Positions 1-8,323 of a stretch of 10,898 bases of DNA are shown piece by piece. Below the pieces are notes generated by a model that ran no database searches, was not told the origin of the DNA, and saw only the letters and a list, made by a program, of their open reading frames with translations. A program made the translations under genes and the position numbers. The stretch spans positions 1 to 10,898 of the forward strand of contig JAKEEJ010000124.1 in assembly GCA_022616655.1 (NCBI GenBank). Reading direction: 5' to 3'. The number at the start of each line of letters is the position of its first letter. Position 1 is the first letter of the stretch. This DNA comes from Nevskiales bacterium. Its GTDB lineage: Bacteria > Pseudomonadota > Gammaproteobacteria > Nevskiales > Nevskiaceae.

Positions 1-533
1 ACGCCTTTGGCGTGCTGCCGCCGATTTCGATCCTCGATGCCAGGGACGTGATGTACCACTTCGTCTCCGGATTCACGTCGCGCGTCGCCGGCACCGAAAT
101 CGGCGTTTCCGAGCCGCAACCGACATTTTCCGCCTGCTTCGGCGGCCCCTTCATGGCGCACAAACCCGGCGTTTACGCCAAACTGCTGGCCGAAAAGATG
201 CAGAAACACAAAGCGCGCTGCCTCCTGCTCAACACCGGCTGGAGCGGCGGTGCGTACGGCACCGGCAAACGCATGTCGCTGAAAATCACCCGCGCGTTGC
301 TCAACGCCGCCCTCGAGGGCAAGCTCGACGGTGTGGACACCGAGACCCAGCCGATTCTCAACCTCAAGATGCCCCGATCCTGTCCCGGCGTGGACGCCCA
401 CATTCTCAATCCGCGCAACACCTGGCCGGACAGGGCCGCCTATGATGCGGCCGCCGTCAAACTGCGCGACCTGTTCCGGCAGAATTTTGAGAACAAGGGT
501 TTTGCCGCGTTTGGAATTGAACCGCGCCTGTAA
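1..533 (+). CDS. pckA: Phosphoenolpyruvate carboxykinase (ATP), C-terminal part (5' truncated by window)
   Basis: This is the C-terminal third of ATP-dependent PEP carboxykinase, the cytosolic gluconeogenic enzyme that converts oxaloacetate plus ATP to PEP, CO2 and ADP. The reading frame is open from base 3 to the TAA at 531-533. It begins with AFGVLPPIS, which is internal to the family, so the true start lies upstream of the window. Family landmarks are visible in order: YHFVSGFTSRVAGTE, ACFGGPF, the LLNTGWSGGAYGTGKRMS segment, and the closing LRDLFRQNF helix. The GKRMS-type segment lies in the part of the family that contributes to nucleotide binding, and the C-terminus ends where the family normally ends. 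The GTG at base 12 is only an internal codon. The gene is followed immediately by a palindromic repeat that could also end its transcript. The family assignment is firm; only the missing N-terminus prevents checking the catalytic kinase loops. Confidence 0.95.
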   Translation, partial: AFGVLPPISILDARDVMYHFVSGFTSRVAGTEIGVSEPQPTFSACFGGPFMAHKPGVYAKLLAEKMQKHKARCLLLNTGWSGGAYGTGKRMSLKITRALLNAALEGKLDGVDTETQPILNLKMPRSCPGVDAHILNPRNTWPDRAAYDAAAVKLRDLFRQNFENKGFAAFGIEPRL

Positions 534-540
534 AAGGGCA

Positions 541-676
541 TTTCAAAATTACTTGTCATTCCGAGCGAAGCGAGGAATCCGGCGTTAGCCGTCCTGAGTC
601 GCGGAGAGCGACGAAGGATCTAAAGAAGATCCTTCGCTCCGCTCAGGATGACAGCCCGTTTTCGATAATTTTGAAA
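541..676. repeat. Nested palindromic repeat element (MITE- or REP-like)
   Basis: The intergenic space after pckA is almost filled by an imperfect palindrome. The outermost arms are an exact 11-bp inverted repeat, TTTCAAAATTA at 541-551 and its complement at 666-676. Inside them, TGTCATTCCGAGCGAAGCGA (554-573) pairs imperfectly with a segment ending in AGGATGACA at 653. The centre (593-647) forms a further hairpin, in which GAAGGATCT (613-621) faces AGATCCTTC (627-635). The core unit, roughly CCTGAGCGGAGCGAAGGATC, appears three times: degenerate forward at about 559-580, forward with insertions at 593-620, and reverse at 628-647. Cores of this kind recur in the intergenic regions of many unrelated bacteria. 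That statement is from general recognition, not a search. No transposase and no convincing target-site duplication were seen. It starts 8 bp past the pckA stop and ends 17 bp before the next start codon, so it could act as a terminator or mRNA-stabilising hairpin. Confidence 0.85.
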
Positions 677-693
677 CGCGCTCCTCTGGCACC

Positions 694-1365
694 ATGAACT
701 TTCTCGCCCATCTGTGGCTGGCCGAGCAGGCGGGCGTGCCGCTGGCCGGAGCGATCCTTGGCGACCGCCTGCACGGGCCCCTGCCCCGACAGCTGCCCTG
801 CGATCTGGCGCTGTCCGTGCGTCTGCACCGGCGCATTGACGCCGAGACCGACCGGCATCCCCACGTGCAGACGGCACGGGCGCATTTTGCTCCCGGAGCC
901 CGGCGTTATGCCGGAATCCTGCTGGATCTGATATTCGATCACGCGCTGGCACTGGACTGGTCACGCTACAGCCGCGAGCCGCTCGCGGATTTTGCCCACC
1001 GCGCCGCGCAGGCAGTGACGGCCCAGGGCCACTGGTTTGCGCCGACCGGCACGGCGCCGGCGGCCCGGCCCTTCAGCGCACTGCTGCAATCCTACCGGAC
1101 GGAAATCGGCCTGGAATATGCCATCCGCAGGACGGCCCGGCGCCTGAGCAAACCGCAGGGCCTGCTGGACGCCATGCAGGGATGGCGCCGGCACCTGCCC
1201 CGGCTGCGCACGGAAGATTTTCCGGTACTGCTCGAAGACTTGCGGTCTGGAGCCATCCGCTTTGTGCAAACTTCTGCCGTACCGGTTCAGCCGGCATCGG
1301 CTTCGGCCAGTAACCGGCCGATACGGCGGTCCTTCTCCGTCCAGAGTCCGAACAACCATTTTTGA
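694..1365 (+). CDS. acpH: Acyl carrier protein phosphodiesterase (AcpH/DUF479 family)
   Basis: This is a predicted cytosolic hydrolase that removes the 4'-phosphopantetheine arm from holo-acyl carrier protein, part of ACP prosthetic-group turnover. The N-terminus MNFLAHLWLAE is the hallmark start of the family and fixes the ATG. It is followed by ILGDRLHG (D24), the LHRRID motif (H45-D49) and a DLIFDHALALDW segment, matching the His/Asp-rich metal-dependent core. No good Shine-Dalgarno sequence precedes the ATG. The protein is 223 aa, about 30 longer than the E. coli enzyme (about 193 aa). The extra tail, a Ser/Ala/Arg-rich stretch from about residue 195, is encoded antisense to the end of the convergent acyltransferase gene and looks like overprinted sequence rather than a domain. 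The upstream gap is occupied by the palindromic repeat. The family call is confident; activity on ACP is inferred from the family. Confidence 0.88.
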   Translation: MNFLAHLWLAEQAGVPLAGAILGDRLHGPLPRQLPCDLALSVRLHRRIDAETDRHPHVQTARAHFAPGARRYAGILLDLIFDHALALDWSRYSREPLADFAHRAAQAVTAQGHWFAPTGTAPAARPFSALLQSYRTEIGLEYAIRRTARRLSKPQGLLDAMQGWRRHLPRLRTEDFPVLLEDLRSGAIRFVQTSAVPVQPASASASNRPIRRSFSVQSPNNHF

Positions 1366-2192
1366 AATTGCTTGCGGAACACCGGATCGCTGTCGTAACG
1401 CCCGGACGCCATCTCCCGCGGAATCGGAATCGGCTTGACCTCCACAATCACGCGCGGCACCCGACCGGCCAGGAAATCCCAGAAGCCGCGGACGCCGTCG
1501 GGATAGACGAGGGTCACATCCAGCAAGGACTGGAACTTGTCGCCCATCGCGGCCAGGGTGAACGCCAGCGCGCCGGATTTGGGCGTGAGCAAATGACGGA
1601 ACGGTGACTTCTGCCGGGCGTGCTTGGCCGGCGTGAAGCGCGTGCCCTCCAGGAAATTGAGAATCAGCACCGGTTGATTGCGGTAGTGCGCGCACGCCTT
1701 CCGGGTCGTCTCCAGATCCTGGCTCCTTAATTCCGGATTGCGGGCCAGCTGCTGCTGGGTGTGACGCTGCATGAAGGGATAATCCAGGGCCCACCACACC
1801 AGACCCAGCACCGGCATCCAGAAGAGTTCGCGCTTGATGAAAAACTTGAAGAACGGCGCACGCCAGCCAAAGGTTTTCATGAGCACGAGAATGTCGTTCC
1901 AGGTCTGGTGGTTGGCGCACACCAGGTACTGGCCCTGGCGGCTCAGACTCTCTGCCCCGCGAATGTCCCAGCGGATATCCAGTACATGGTCACACATCCA
2001 CACGTTGATCACGGCCCAGGTCTGGGCCAGCCCCGCCAGAGCGGCCGAGACCCGGTCGCCCCACCGACCGCGGGGCGTGACCACCTTGACCAGAATCACG
2101 GCATAGACCAGCACGCCCCAGAACAGGGTGTTCAAACACAGCAACGTGAGCATGAGGACCCCGAGCAGGGGCGCCGGCAGAAAAGTGAGCAT
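1287..2192 (-). CDS. Membrane-bound lysophospholipid-type acyltransferase (PlsC superfamily, YihG-like)
   Basis: This is a 301-aa acyltransferase predicted to move a fatty acyl group onto a glycerophospholipid precursor at the cytoplasmic membrane. Its N-terminus is strongly hydrophobic: one long segment at about residues 5-38 and a second near 50-66 act as membrane anchors. The catalytic HX4D motif is intact in ANHQTWNDI (H95 and D100). The second signature, EGTRFTP, starts at E182 and serves acceptor binding. The spacing and the W-rich region between them (FIKRELFWMPVLGLVWWALDYP) resemble E. coli YihG more than PlsC itself, and the length is close to YihG. The ATG at 2192 sits 2 bp after the stop of the upstream GMC oxidoreductase, so the two are almost certainly co-transcribed and translationally coupled. 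The last 79 bp overlap the 3' end of acpH on the other strand. The exact acceptor substrate cannot be told from the sequence. Confidence 0.9.
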   Translation of the reverse strand: MLTFLPAPLLGVLMLTLLCLNTLFWGVLVYAVILVKVVTPRGRWGDRVSAALAGLAQTWAVINVWMCDHVLDIRWDIRGAESLSRQGQYLVCANHQTWNDILVLMKTFGWRAPFFKFFIKRELFWMPVLGLVWWALDYPFMQRHTQQQLARNPELRSQDLETTRKACAHYRNQPVLILNFLEGTRFTPAKHARQKSPFRHLLTPKSGALAFTLAAMGDKFQSLLDVTLVYPDGVRGFWDFLAGRVPRVIVEVKPIPIPREMASGRYDSDPVFRKQFQKWLFGLWTEKDRRIGRLLAEADAG

Positions 2193-2194
2193 GC

Positions 2195-3844
2195 TTAGCC
2201 GGACGGCGTGGTCGCCGCGACGGCATCCTGCAGAATCAGGTCGGCGCCTTTCTCCGCAATCATGGTCGTGGGCGCGTTGGTGTTGCCGCCCACCAGGGTG
2301 GGCATGATGGAAGCGTCCACCACGCGCAAACCCTGGAGTCCCCGCACCCGCAGACGCGGGTCCACCACCGCCTGCTCGTCCACACCCATCTTGCAGGTAC
2401 CGACGGGGTGGTAAATCGTTTCCGCGTGCCGGCGGATCCAGGCGCGAATCTCGTCATCGGTCTGCACCTCGGGTCCGGGATCCAGCTCCAGCATCCGGTG
2501 CGGATCAAATGCGGATTGAGCGAGAATCTCCCGCGCCTTTTTCAAGGCCCGCACCAGGCGGTCCAGATCCTCCGGATCGTCACAGTAATTCGGCTGGAGG
2601 CGCGGCGGCACCAGCGGATCGGCACTTTCAAGACCCAGCCAGCCCCGGCTTTTCGGCCGCAGAATACACATCATCAGGGTGTATCCGTAGTAGCGCCTCA
2701 CGTGGGAAAGATCGAGACCGTGATAGGCGTTGACATTGGGTACAAAGTGGCACTGCAGATCGGGAATCGGTTCGGACGGCCGGCTCTTCAGAAATCCGCC
2801 GGCCTCGGCGATGTTGCTGGTGAACTGACCGCGTTTGAACAACGTATAGCGAAGCAACTCTTTGAGGGTTCGCAACGCGGACCGCGGATGGAATGAATAC
2901 CCGAGCCGCGTCTTGCTGCGCACCGTGATGGCGATATCAATATGATCCTGAAGATTGCGGCCCACGCCCGGCAGTTCGTGTAACGGAGAAAGTCCATGCG
3001 GCTGCAACGCTTCTCTCGGTCCCACGCCCGATAACAGCAGCAGCTGCGGCGAACCGATGGCACCGGCGGCCAGGATCACCTCGCGTGCTGCCCGCACATC
3101 CAGATAGCGCCCATTCTCAAAACACCGCACGCCCACGGCGCGCGTGCCGTCAAACAGGAGGCGTGTGGCCTGTGCCCCGGTCATCACGGTAAGGTTGGCG
3201 CGTGTTTCCGCTTCGCGCAGATACGCCTGGGCGTTGCTGCACCGTTGTCCCGCCTTCTGGGTGACCCGGTAATACCCCACGCCTTCCTGCCGGGAACCGC
3301 TGAAATCCGGATTCAGACGGCAGCCGGCCTGCTGGGCGGCGTGGAGATACACGGCGGACAGGGGATTGGGATCGCTCAATTCGGCGATGTTGAGCGGTCC
3401 GCCCCTTCCATGAAATTCCACCACGTCGGGAGGAGGAGCGGCGGAGGACGCTGCCACTTCGTAGTTCTCGGACTTTCTGAAAAACGGCAGCACCTCCCGG
3501 TAGCTCCAGCCGCTGTTGCCGAGATCGGCCCAGTGGTCATAATCCCAAGCATGACCGCGCGTATAGCACATGGCGTTGATGGCGCTGCTGCCGCCCAAAA
3601 CCTTGCCGCGCGGCCAGTAGAGACGGCGCTGATCCAGGTGCGTCTGTGGCGCCGTCCAGAAATGCCAGTTGTAGCGCTTGCTGCGCAGGAGCAACAGCAG
3701 CCCTCCCGGCATCCGGATCATCGGGCTCCGGTCCGCGGGACCTGCTTCCAGCAAACAGACGGTATGGACACCGCCCGCGCTCAGCCGATTGGCCAGCACA
3801 CAGCCCGCGGAACCGCCGCCGACAATCACATAATCGAACCGCAT
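2195..3844 (-). CDS. GMC-family FAD-dependent oxidoreductase (choline/alcohol dehydrogenase-like)
   Basis: This 549-aa flavoprotein belongs to the glucose-methanol-choline family, which oxidises alcohols to aldehydes. The chosen ATG at 3844 gives [14 protein letters not shown], the family's N-terminal FAD dinucleotide-binding fold (G9-G14). A GGGGGA stretch lies about 7 nt upstream. An ATG at 3940 would add 32 residues that do not look like protein of this family. Further signatures are [15 protein letters not shown] (the GMC signature 1 region), [18 protein letters not shown] (signature 2), and the C-terminal [10 protein letters not shown] with catalytic H479 and [14 protein letters not shown] with N523. 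Overall it resembles BetA and AlkJ-type dehydrogenases. Genes of this family outside glycine-betaine loci often act on aliphatic alcohols, and no betaine aldehyde dehydrogenase (betB) or transporter is present here, so choline as the substrate is not supported. It is followed after 2 bp by a lipid acyltransferase, which hints at a membrane-lipid or long-chain alcohol context. Confidence 0.93.
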   Translation of the reverse strand: MRFDYVIVGGGSAGCVLANRLSAGGVHTVCLLEAGPADRSPMIRMPGGLLLLLRSKRYNWHFWTAPQTHLDQRRLYWPRGKVLGGSSAINAMCYTRGHAWDYDHWADLGNSGWSYREVLPFFRKSENYEVAASSAAPPPDVVEFHGRGGPLNIAELSDPNPLSAVYLHAAQQAGCRLNPDFSGSRQEGVGYYRVTQKAGQRCSNAQAYLREAETRANLTVMTGAQATRLLFDGTRAVGVRCFENGRYLDVRAAREVILAAGAIGSPQLLLLSGVGPREALQPHGLSPLHELPGVGRNLQDHIDIAITVRSKTRLGYSFHPRSALRTLKELLRYTLFKRGQFTSNIAEAGGFLKSRPSEPIPDLQCHFVPNVNAYHGLDLSHVRRYYGYTLMMCILRPKSRGWLGLESADPLVPPRLQPNYCDDPEDLDRLVRALKKAREILAQSAFDPHRMLELDPGPEVQTDDEIRAWIRRHAETIYHPVGTCKMGVDEQAVVDPRLRVRGLQGLRVVDASIMPTLVGGNTNAPTTMIAEKGADLILQDAVAATTPSG

Positions 3845-3991
3845 CGAAAATCCCCCGGGAGGGGTCCGGAACCCGTGGCCCCGCTCCCCGTGCGTAAGAT
3901 TGAGTTCACACTCCCCCGCTCTCGCTGCCGGGATCGGCAACGCCGCCCGTGAGATGATTGTGAACGCACCCTAATGCTAACGTAACCCCCC

Positions 3992-5782
3992 ATGGTTCAT
4001 ACAGCCGCCGCCTCCAAACCCCAGGAACACAAGCTGCGCCTGCGGGAAGTCTTGAGCGAGTTGGTCGCCGCCGGTCTGCTGGGGCCCGATGTACCGCCCG
4101 GCCTGCGTGGCCGCAGCGACGGGGCCGGCGCGCCACATCCTCTGATCGTCATTGCGGAGTGCGAACTGCCGGACGCGAGGCACCCGGGCAAAAAGCTGGA
4201 CCTGGAAACTCTTTTGCATTGGCTGTCGGACTGGACGGGCCTGGAATACCAGCGGATTGATCCACTCTCGGTTGACGTGGGCAAGGTCACCTCCGTGATT
4301 TCCCACTCCTACGCCAAGCACGCTCACATCCTGCCGGTCCAGGTGACCCCGGACGAGATCGTCGTTGCGACCTGCGAGCCGTTTCTACGCGCCTGGGAAC
4401 GGGAGCTGGCCCCGATCGTCAAACGGCAGATCCGGCGCGTCATTGCCAGTCCCCTCGACATCCAGCGGTACCTTGGCGAGTTCTACGCGATCGCACATTC
4501 GATCAAGGAGGGCGCCGCCGAACACGGCCGCACGGCCGGCAGCAACATCCAGAACCTGGAACAGCTCATTGAGCTCGGCCGCCGTGGAAAACTGGATGCC
4601 AACGACCACCACGTGGTGGCCATCGTGGACTGGCTGCTGCGTTATGCGTTCGAACAGCGCGCCAGCGACATTCATGCGGAGCCGCGGCGCGACACCGGCA
4701 ACTTCCGCTTCCGGATTGACGGCGTGCTGCACGAGGTTTACCAGATGCCCGCCGCGGTCATGGCCCCGGTCACCAGCCGGATCAAAATCCTCGCGCGCAT
4801 GGACCTGGCCGAAAAGCGCCGGCCCCAGGACGGCCGCATCAAAACCCGCACGCCGGACGGCAAGGAGATCGAACTGCGCGTGTCCTCCCTGCCCACGGCG
4901 TTCGGCGAAAAACTAGTGATGCGCATTTTCGATCCTGACGTGCTGGTCAAGGATTTCACCGCACTGGGGTTCTCGGCCAACGACGCGCGCCGCTGGGACG
5001 CGATGATCCGCGCACCCAACGGCATCGTGCTGGTCACCGGGCCGACCGGCTCCGGCAAGACCACCACACTGTATTCCACGCTCAAGCTGCTGGCCACGTC
5101 CGACGTGAACGTCTGCACCATCGAGGACCCGATCGAGCTGGTGGAACCGTCCTTCAACCAGATGCAGGTACAACCGAACATCGAACTGTCGTTCGCAGCC
5201 GGGGTGCGCGCGCTCATGCGCCAGGATCCGGACATCATCATGGTCGGTGAAATCCGCGATCTGGAAACGGCCGAAGTCGCGATTCAGGCCGCGCTTACCG
5301 GCCACCTGGTGCTCTCCACGGTACACACCAACGATGCGCCGGCCACCATTACCCGTCTGCTGGACCTGGGCGTTCCTCCGTACCTGCTCAAGTCCACCCT
5401 GCTCGGCGTGATGGCGCAGCGGCTGTTGCGCAAACTGTGTTCGCACTGCAAGAAACCGATGGCCTTGAGCGACGCCCGCTGGCGCGAGGTGGTGGGCGAC
5501 TGGAAAGTGCCCACCCCGAAATCCAGTCATGAACCGGTGGGGTGTGTGGAATGCCGGCAGACCGGATTTCTGGGCCGCAGTGGCATTTACGAGATCATGA
5601 CCCTGTCGCCAGCCTTGAAGGAACGGCTGACCGCCGACACCGACCTGGCCCGCTTCCAGACGGCTGCACTGCAGGAAGGCATGGTCCCGCTGCGCATCGC
5701 CGGTGCGCAGAAAATCGCGGCCGGTCTCACGTCCGTGGATGAAGTACTCGCCACCACACCGCCCTCGTTCCGCGACCACTAA
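3992..5782 (+). CDS. GspE/PilB-type secretion or pilus assembly ATPase
   Basis: This 596-aa hexameric cytoplasmic ATPase belongs to the type II secretion/type IV pilus assembly family. The N-terminal part (about 1-170) resembles the GspE/PilB N-terminal (MshEN-like) domains that dock to the inner-membrane platform. The ATPase core follows: FRFRIDGVLHEVY, then Walker A GPTGSGKTTT (350-359), an Asp-box region (IEDPIE), Walker B ending in IIMVGEIRD (E420) and the His box TGHLVLSTVHTND (H438, H445). Four cysteines in two CxxC pairs (C483/C486 and C518/C521) form the zinc-binding C-terminal element of true GspE/PilB proteins, which retraction ATPases (PilT) lack. All catalytic motifs are intact. 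The start ATG has no visible Shine-Dalgarno and is preceded by six C residues. No pilin, platform, secretin or prepilin peptidase gene is in the window, so its system cannot be named. It leads a same-strand run of four genes. Confidence 0.92.
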   Translation: MVHTAAASKPQEHKLRLREVLSELVAAGLLGPDVPPGLRGRSDGAGAPHPLIVIAECELPDARHPGKKLDLETLLHWLSDWTGLEYQRIDPLSVDVGKVTSVISHSYAKHAHILPVQVTPDEIVVATCEPFLRAWERELAPIVKRQIRRVIASPLDIQRYLGEFYAIAHSIKEGAAEHGRTAGSNIQNLEQLIELGRRGKLDANDHHVVAIVDWLLRYAFEQRASDIHAEPRRDTGNFRFRIDGVLHEVYQMPAAVMAPVTSRIKILARMDLAEKRRPQDGRIKTRTPDGKEIELRVSSLPTAFGEKLVMRIFDPDVLVKDFTALGFSANDARRWDAMIRAPNGIVLVTGPTGSGKTTTLYSTLKLLATSDVNVCTIEDPIELVEPSFNQMQVQPNIELSFAAGVRALMRQDPDIIMVGEIRDLETAEVAIQAALTGHLVLSTVHTNDAPATITRLLDLGVPPYLLKSTLLGVMAQRLLRKLCSHCKKPMALSDARWREVVGDWKVPTPKSSHEPVGCVECRQTGFLGRSGIYEIMTLSPALKERLTADTDLARFQTAALQEGMVPLRIAGAQKIAAGLTSVDEVLATTPPSFRDH

Positions 5783-5807
5783 CCCCCTTCACTCATTCTG
5801 AACCTCC

Positions 5808-7121
5808 ATGAGCCCACTGACCCGCCGCGCGTGTGGAAAATTCCGGGACCGTAGGGCCGTGGTCGGCGTGCTGGGCCTGGGCTATGTCGGGCTGCCGCTG
5901 GCACTGCGCTTCGCACAGGCCCGGTTTCGGGTCATTGGCTTTGACATTGACCAGGAAAAAATAGAAAAACTGCGCGCCGGCCGGAGCTACATCAACTACA
6001 TTTCCGACGCCACCATTCGCAGGGGTCTGAAGGCGGGCTTTGTCGCAAGCGCCGATTTTTCACGGGCGGCCGAAGCAGACGCCCTGATCCTCTGCGTCCC
6101 CACACCGCTTAACCGCGCCCGCGAGCCGGACCTGAGTTTCGTGGTCAACACCACCCGCGCCATCGCCCCCTATCTGAAACGCGGGCAGCTGGTGTCCCTG
6201 GAAAGCACCACCTGGCCCGGCACCACCGAAGAAGTGGTACAGCCCCTCATTGAGGCCGGCGGGCTCAGGGTCGGCCGGGATCTGTTTCTGGTGTTCTCGC
6301 CGGAACGCCAGGATCCCGGCAACGCCCGCTTCGACACCCGCAACATTCCCAAGCTGGTGGGCGGCGTTACTCCGGACTGTCTGGCCGTCGGTCAGAGGCT
6401 GTACGCCGCCGCGGTGGACCGGGTGGTTCCGGTCTCCTCCACCCGGGTTGCGGAAATGGCCAAGCTGCTGGAAAACATCCATCGCGCGGTGAACATTGGC
6501 CTGGTCAACGAACTCAAGATGGTGGCCGACCGCATGGGCATTGACCTCTTCGAGGTGATTGACGCCGCCGCCACCAAACCCTTCGGATTCGTGCCGTACT
6601 ACCCCGGCCCCGGCCTGGGCGGTCATTGCATTCCGATTGATCCCTTCTACCTGACCTGGAAGGCGCGCGAATTCGGCGTCCACACGCGGTTCATCGAACT
6701 CGCCGGCGAAATCAACCACCGCATGCCCGAGTGGGTGGTGCACAAGCTCACCGAAGCGCTCAACGCGCGCGGCCAGGCGGTCAAGGGTGCCCGCATCCTG
6801 ATTCTGGGCATCGCCTACAAGAAAAACGTGGACGACCTGCGTGAATCGCCCTCGATTGAGCTGCTGGAACAGTTGCAGAAACTCGGCGCGCACGTGGAGT
6901 ACTCCGACCCGCACATTCCGGTGGTTCCCCGCCTGCGGCGCGGAACCTTTGACCTCAAAAGCGTGCCGCTTTCGGCCAAGACGCTGGGCGCGTATGACGC
7001 CGTGCTGTTGGCCACCGATCACAAAGCCTTCAACTACGCCCTCATCGCCCGACACGCCAAACTGATTGTGGACACCCGCGGCGTCTATCGGAAGTCGCGC
7101 AAAAACGTGGTCAAGGCCTGA
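5808..7121 (+). CDS. Nucleotide-sugar dehydrogenase (WbpA/WecC-type, UDP-N-acetylhexosamine 6-dehydrogenase)
   Basis: This 437-aa NAD-dependent enzyme of the UDP-glucose/GDP-mannose dehydrogenase superfamily oxidises the C6 hydroxyl of a UDP-sugar to a carboxylate in two steps. The N-terminal Rossmann motif is [11 protein letters not shown] (G23-G28), followed by GFDID, where the acidic residue selects NAD. The central helix carries [18 protein letters not shown]. The catalytic cysteine is C274 in [18 protein letters not shown]. The C-terminal UDP-binding domain shows [16 protein letters not shown]. The [12 protein letters not shown] wording fits WbpA/TviB/WecC-type enzymes acting on UDP-GlcNAc or UDP-ManNAc better than UDP-glucose dehydrogenase, but substrate choice is not certain. 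The product would feed acidic sugars into O-antigen, capsule or exopolysaccharide. It lies 25 bp after the GspE-type gene and 14 bp before the thiolase. No glycosyltransferase or other sugar gene is adjacent. The Shine-Dalgarno is poor. Confidence 0.9.
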   Translation: MSPLTRRACGKFRDRRAVVGVLGLGYVGLPLALRFAQARFRVIGFDIDQEKIEKLRAGRSYINYISDATIRRGLKAGFVASADFSRAAEADALILCVPTPLNRAREPDLSFVVNTTRAIAPYLKRGQLVSLESTTWPGTTEEVVQPLIEAGGLRVGRDLFLVFSPERQDPGNARFDTRNIPKLVGGVTPDCLAVGQRLYAAAVDRVVPVSSTRVAEMAKLLENIHRAVNIGLVNELKMVADRMGIDLFEVIDAAATKPFGFVPYYPGPGLGGHCIPIDPFYLTWKAREFGVHTRFIELAGEINHRMPEWVVHKLTEALNARGQAVKGARILILGIAYKKNVDDLRESPSIELLEQLQKLGAHVEYSDPHIPVVPRLRRGTFDLKSVPLSAKTLGAYDAVLLATDHKAFNYALIARHAKLIVDTRGVYRKSRKNVVKA

Positions 7122-7135
7122 CGGAGCAGGTCCTC

Positions 7136-8323
7136 ATGCCACAAAACGATCCCATTGTCATTACGGGTATTGCCCGCACCCCGATCGGCAGTCTGCAGGG
7201 CCAGTTCAGCCCGCTCACCGCGCCCCGGCTGGGCAGCATCGCGATCCAGGCGGCGGTGAACCGTTCACGCGTACCGCCGGAAGACGTGGCCGAGGTGATC
7301 TTCGGTTGCGTATTGAGTGCCGGTCTGGGCCAGGCGCCGGCGCGGCAGGCGGCACTGGGTGCAGGACTGCCCACGTCCACGGGGTGCACCACCGTCAACA
7401 AAATGTGCGGCTCGGGTCTCAAAGCCATCCTGCTGGCCCACGATCTGCTGCGCGCCGACGGTGCCCGCGTGACGGTGGCCGGCGGCATGGAGTCCATGAC
7501 GAACGCCCCCTATCTGCTGCCCAAGGCGCGCGGCGGTTATCGCTACGGCCACGCGCAGATGTACGACCACCTGGCACTGGACGGGCTGGAGGACGCCTAC
7601 GAACGCGGCACGCCCATGGGCGTCTATGCCGAGCGCACCGCGGAAAAATACGGCTTCAGCCGGACCCAGCAGGACGCGTTTGCCGTGAGCTCGCTGACGC
7701 GCGCAAAGAAAGCGAATGAAGACGGCAGTTTTGCCTTCGAGATCACCCCGGTGCCGGTGCCCGGAAAATCGGGTACGGACGAAATCAGCCGCGACGAACA
7801 ACCCTTCAAAGCCAGCCTCGAAAAAATCCCCACCCTGAAACCCGTATTCAAAAAAGATGGCACCGTGACCGCGGCCAATGCCAGTTCCATTTCCGACGGC
7901 GCCGCCGCCGCGGTATTGATGTCGGCCTCGGAAGCGAATCGGCGCGGCGTGACGCCGCTGGCGCGTATCGTGGCCCACGCCAGCCATTCACGGTCACCGG
8001 GAGAATTCACCGTCGCCCCGGTGCATGCCATCGCGGCGCTGCTCGGGAAGACCGGCTGGACCGCGCGCGACGTGGACCTGTGGGAAATCAATGAAGCCTT
8101 TGCGGTGGTCACCCTGGCGGCCATGCAGGAACACGGGCTGCCACCGGAACGGGTCAATGTTCATGGCGGCGCCTGCGCCCTCGGCCATCCCATTGGCGCC
8201 TCGGGCGCGCGCCTCGTCGCCACCCTGATCGGCGCACTGCGGAAACACGGGAGCCGGCGCGGCATTGCCACGCTGTGCATCGGCGGCGGTGAAGCCGTGG
8301 CGCTCGCGCTGGAGCGGATCTGA
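7136..8323 (+). CDS. Acetyl-CoA C-acetyltransferase (biosynthetic-type thiolase)
   Basis: This 395-aa thiolase is predicted to condense two acetyl-CoA to acetoacetyl-CoA or to run the reverse cleavage. It is full length for the family. The nucleophilic cysteine is C91 in VNKMCGSGLKA. NEAF (319-322) supplies the oxyanion-hole asparagine. The catalytic histidine is H351 in GGACALGHPIGASG, and the second active-site cysteine is C381 in TLCIGGGEA. The N-terminus IVITGIARTPIG is canonical. A good Shine-Dalgarno, GGAG at 7123-7126, precedes the ATG by 9 nt, which supports this start. Thiolases of this kind serve polyhydroxybutyrate synthesis (PhaA), acetoacetate use (AtoB) or short-chain fatty-acid metabolism. 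None of phaB, phaC or the ato genes is present here to decide, so no symbol is given. It sits 14 bp after the sugar dehydrogenase, and its stop abuts the TTG start of the next gene. Confidence 0.94.
   Translation: MPQNDPIVITGIARTPIGSLQGQFSPLTAPRLGSIAIQAAVNRSRVPPEDVAEVIFGCVLSAGLGQAPARQAALGAGLPTSTGCTTVNKMCGSGLKAILLAHDLLRADGARVTVAGGMESMTNAPYLLPKARGGYRYGHAQMYDHLALDGLEDAYERGTPMGVYAERTAEKYGFSRTQQDAFAVSSLTRAKKANEDGSFAFEITPVPVPGKSGTDEISRDEQPFKASLEKIPTLKPVFKKDGTVTAANASSISDGAAAAVLMSASEANRRGVTPLARIVAHASHSRSPGEFTVAPVHAIAALLGKTGWTARDVDLWEINEAFAVVTLAAMQEHGLPPERVNVHGGACALGHPIGASGARLVATLIGALRKHGSRRGIATLCIGGGEAVALALERI

Noticed and set aside
541-676. A CRISPR array or an insertion sequence with transposase
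   Set aside because: The repeats are inverted and contiguous without unique spacers, and there is no room for or trace of a transposase gene.
961-1920. A 319-codon leftward frame across acpH and the acyltransferase
   Set aside because: It overlaps two motif-supported genes in other frames and has no family features; it is a high-GC shadow.
3845-3940. A 32-residue N-terminal extension of the GMC oxidoreductase from an upstream ATG
   Set aside because: The FAD-binding fold normally begins within a few residues of the start, and a G-rich ribosome binding site precedes the ATG at 3844.
6060-7055. A 331-codon open frame antisense to the nucleotide-sugar dehydrogenase
   Set aside because: It is rich in Gly, His and Val with no recognisable motif, as expected from the complement of a GC-rich gene. 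The forward frame has all family motifs.
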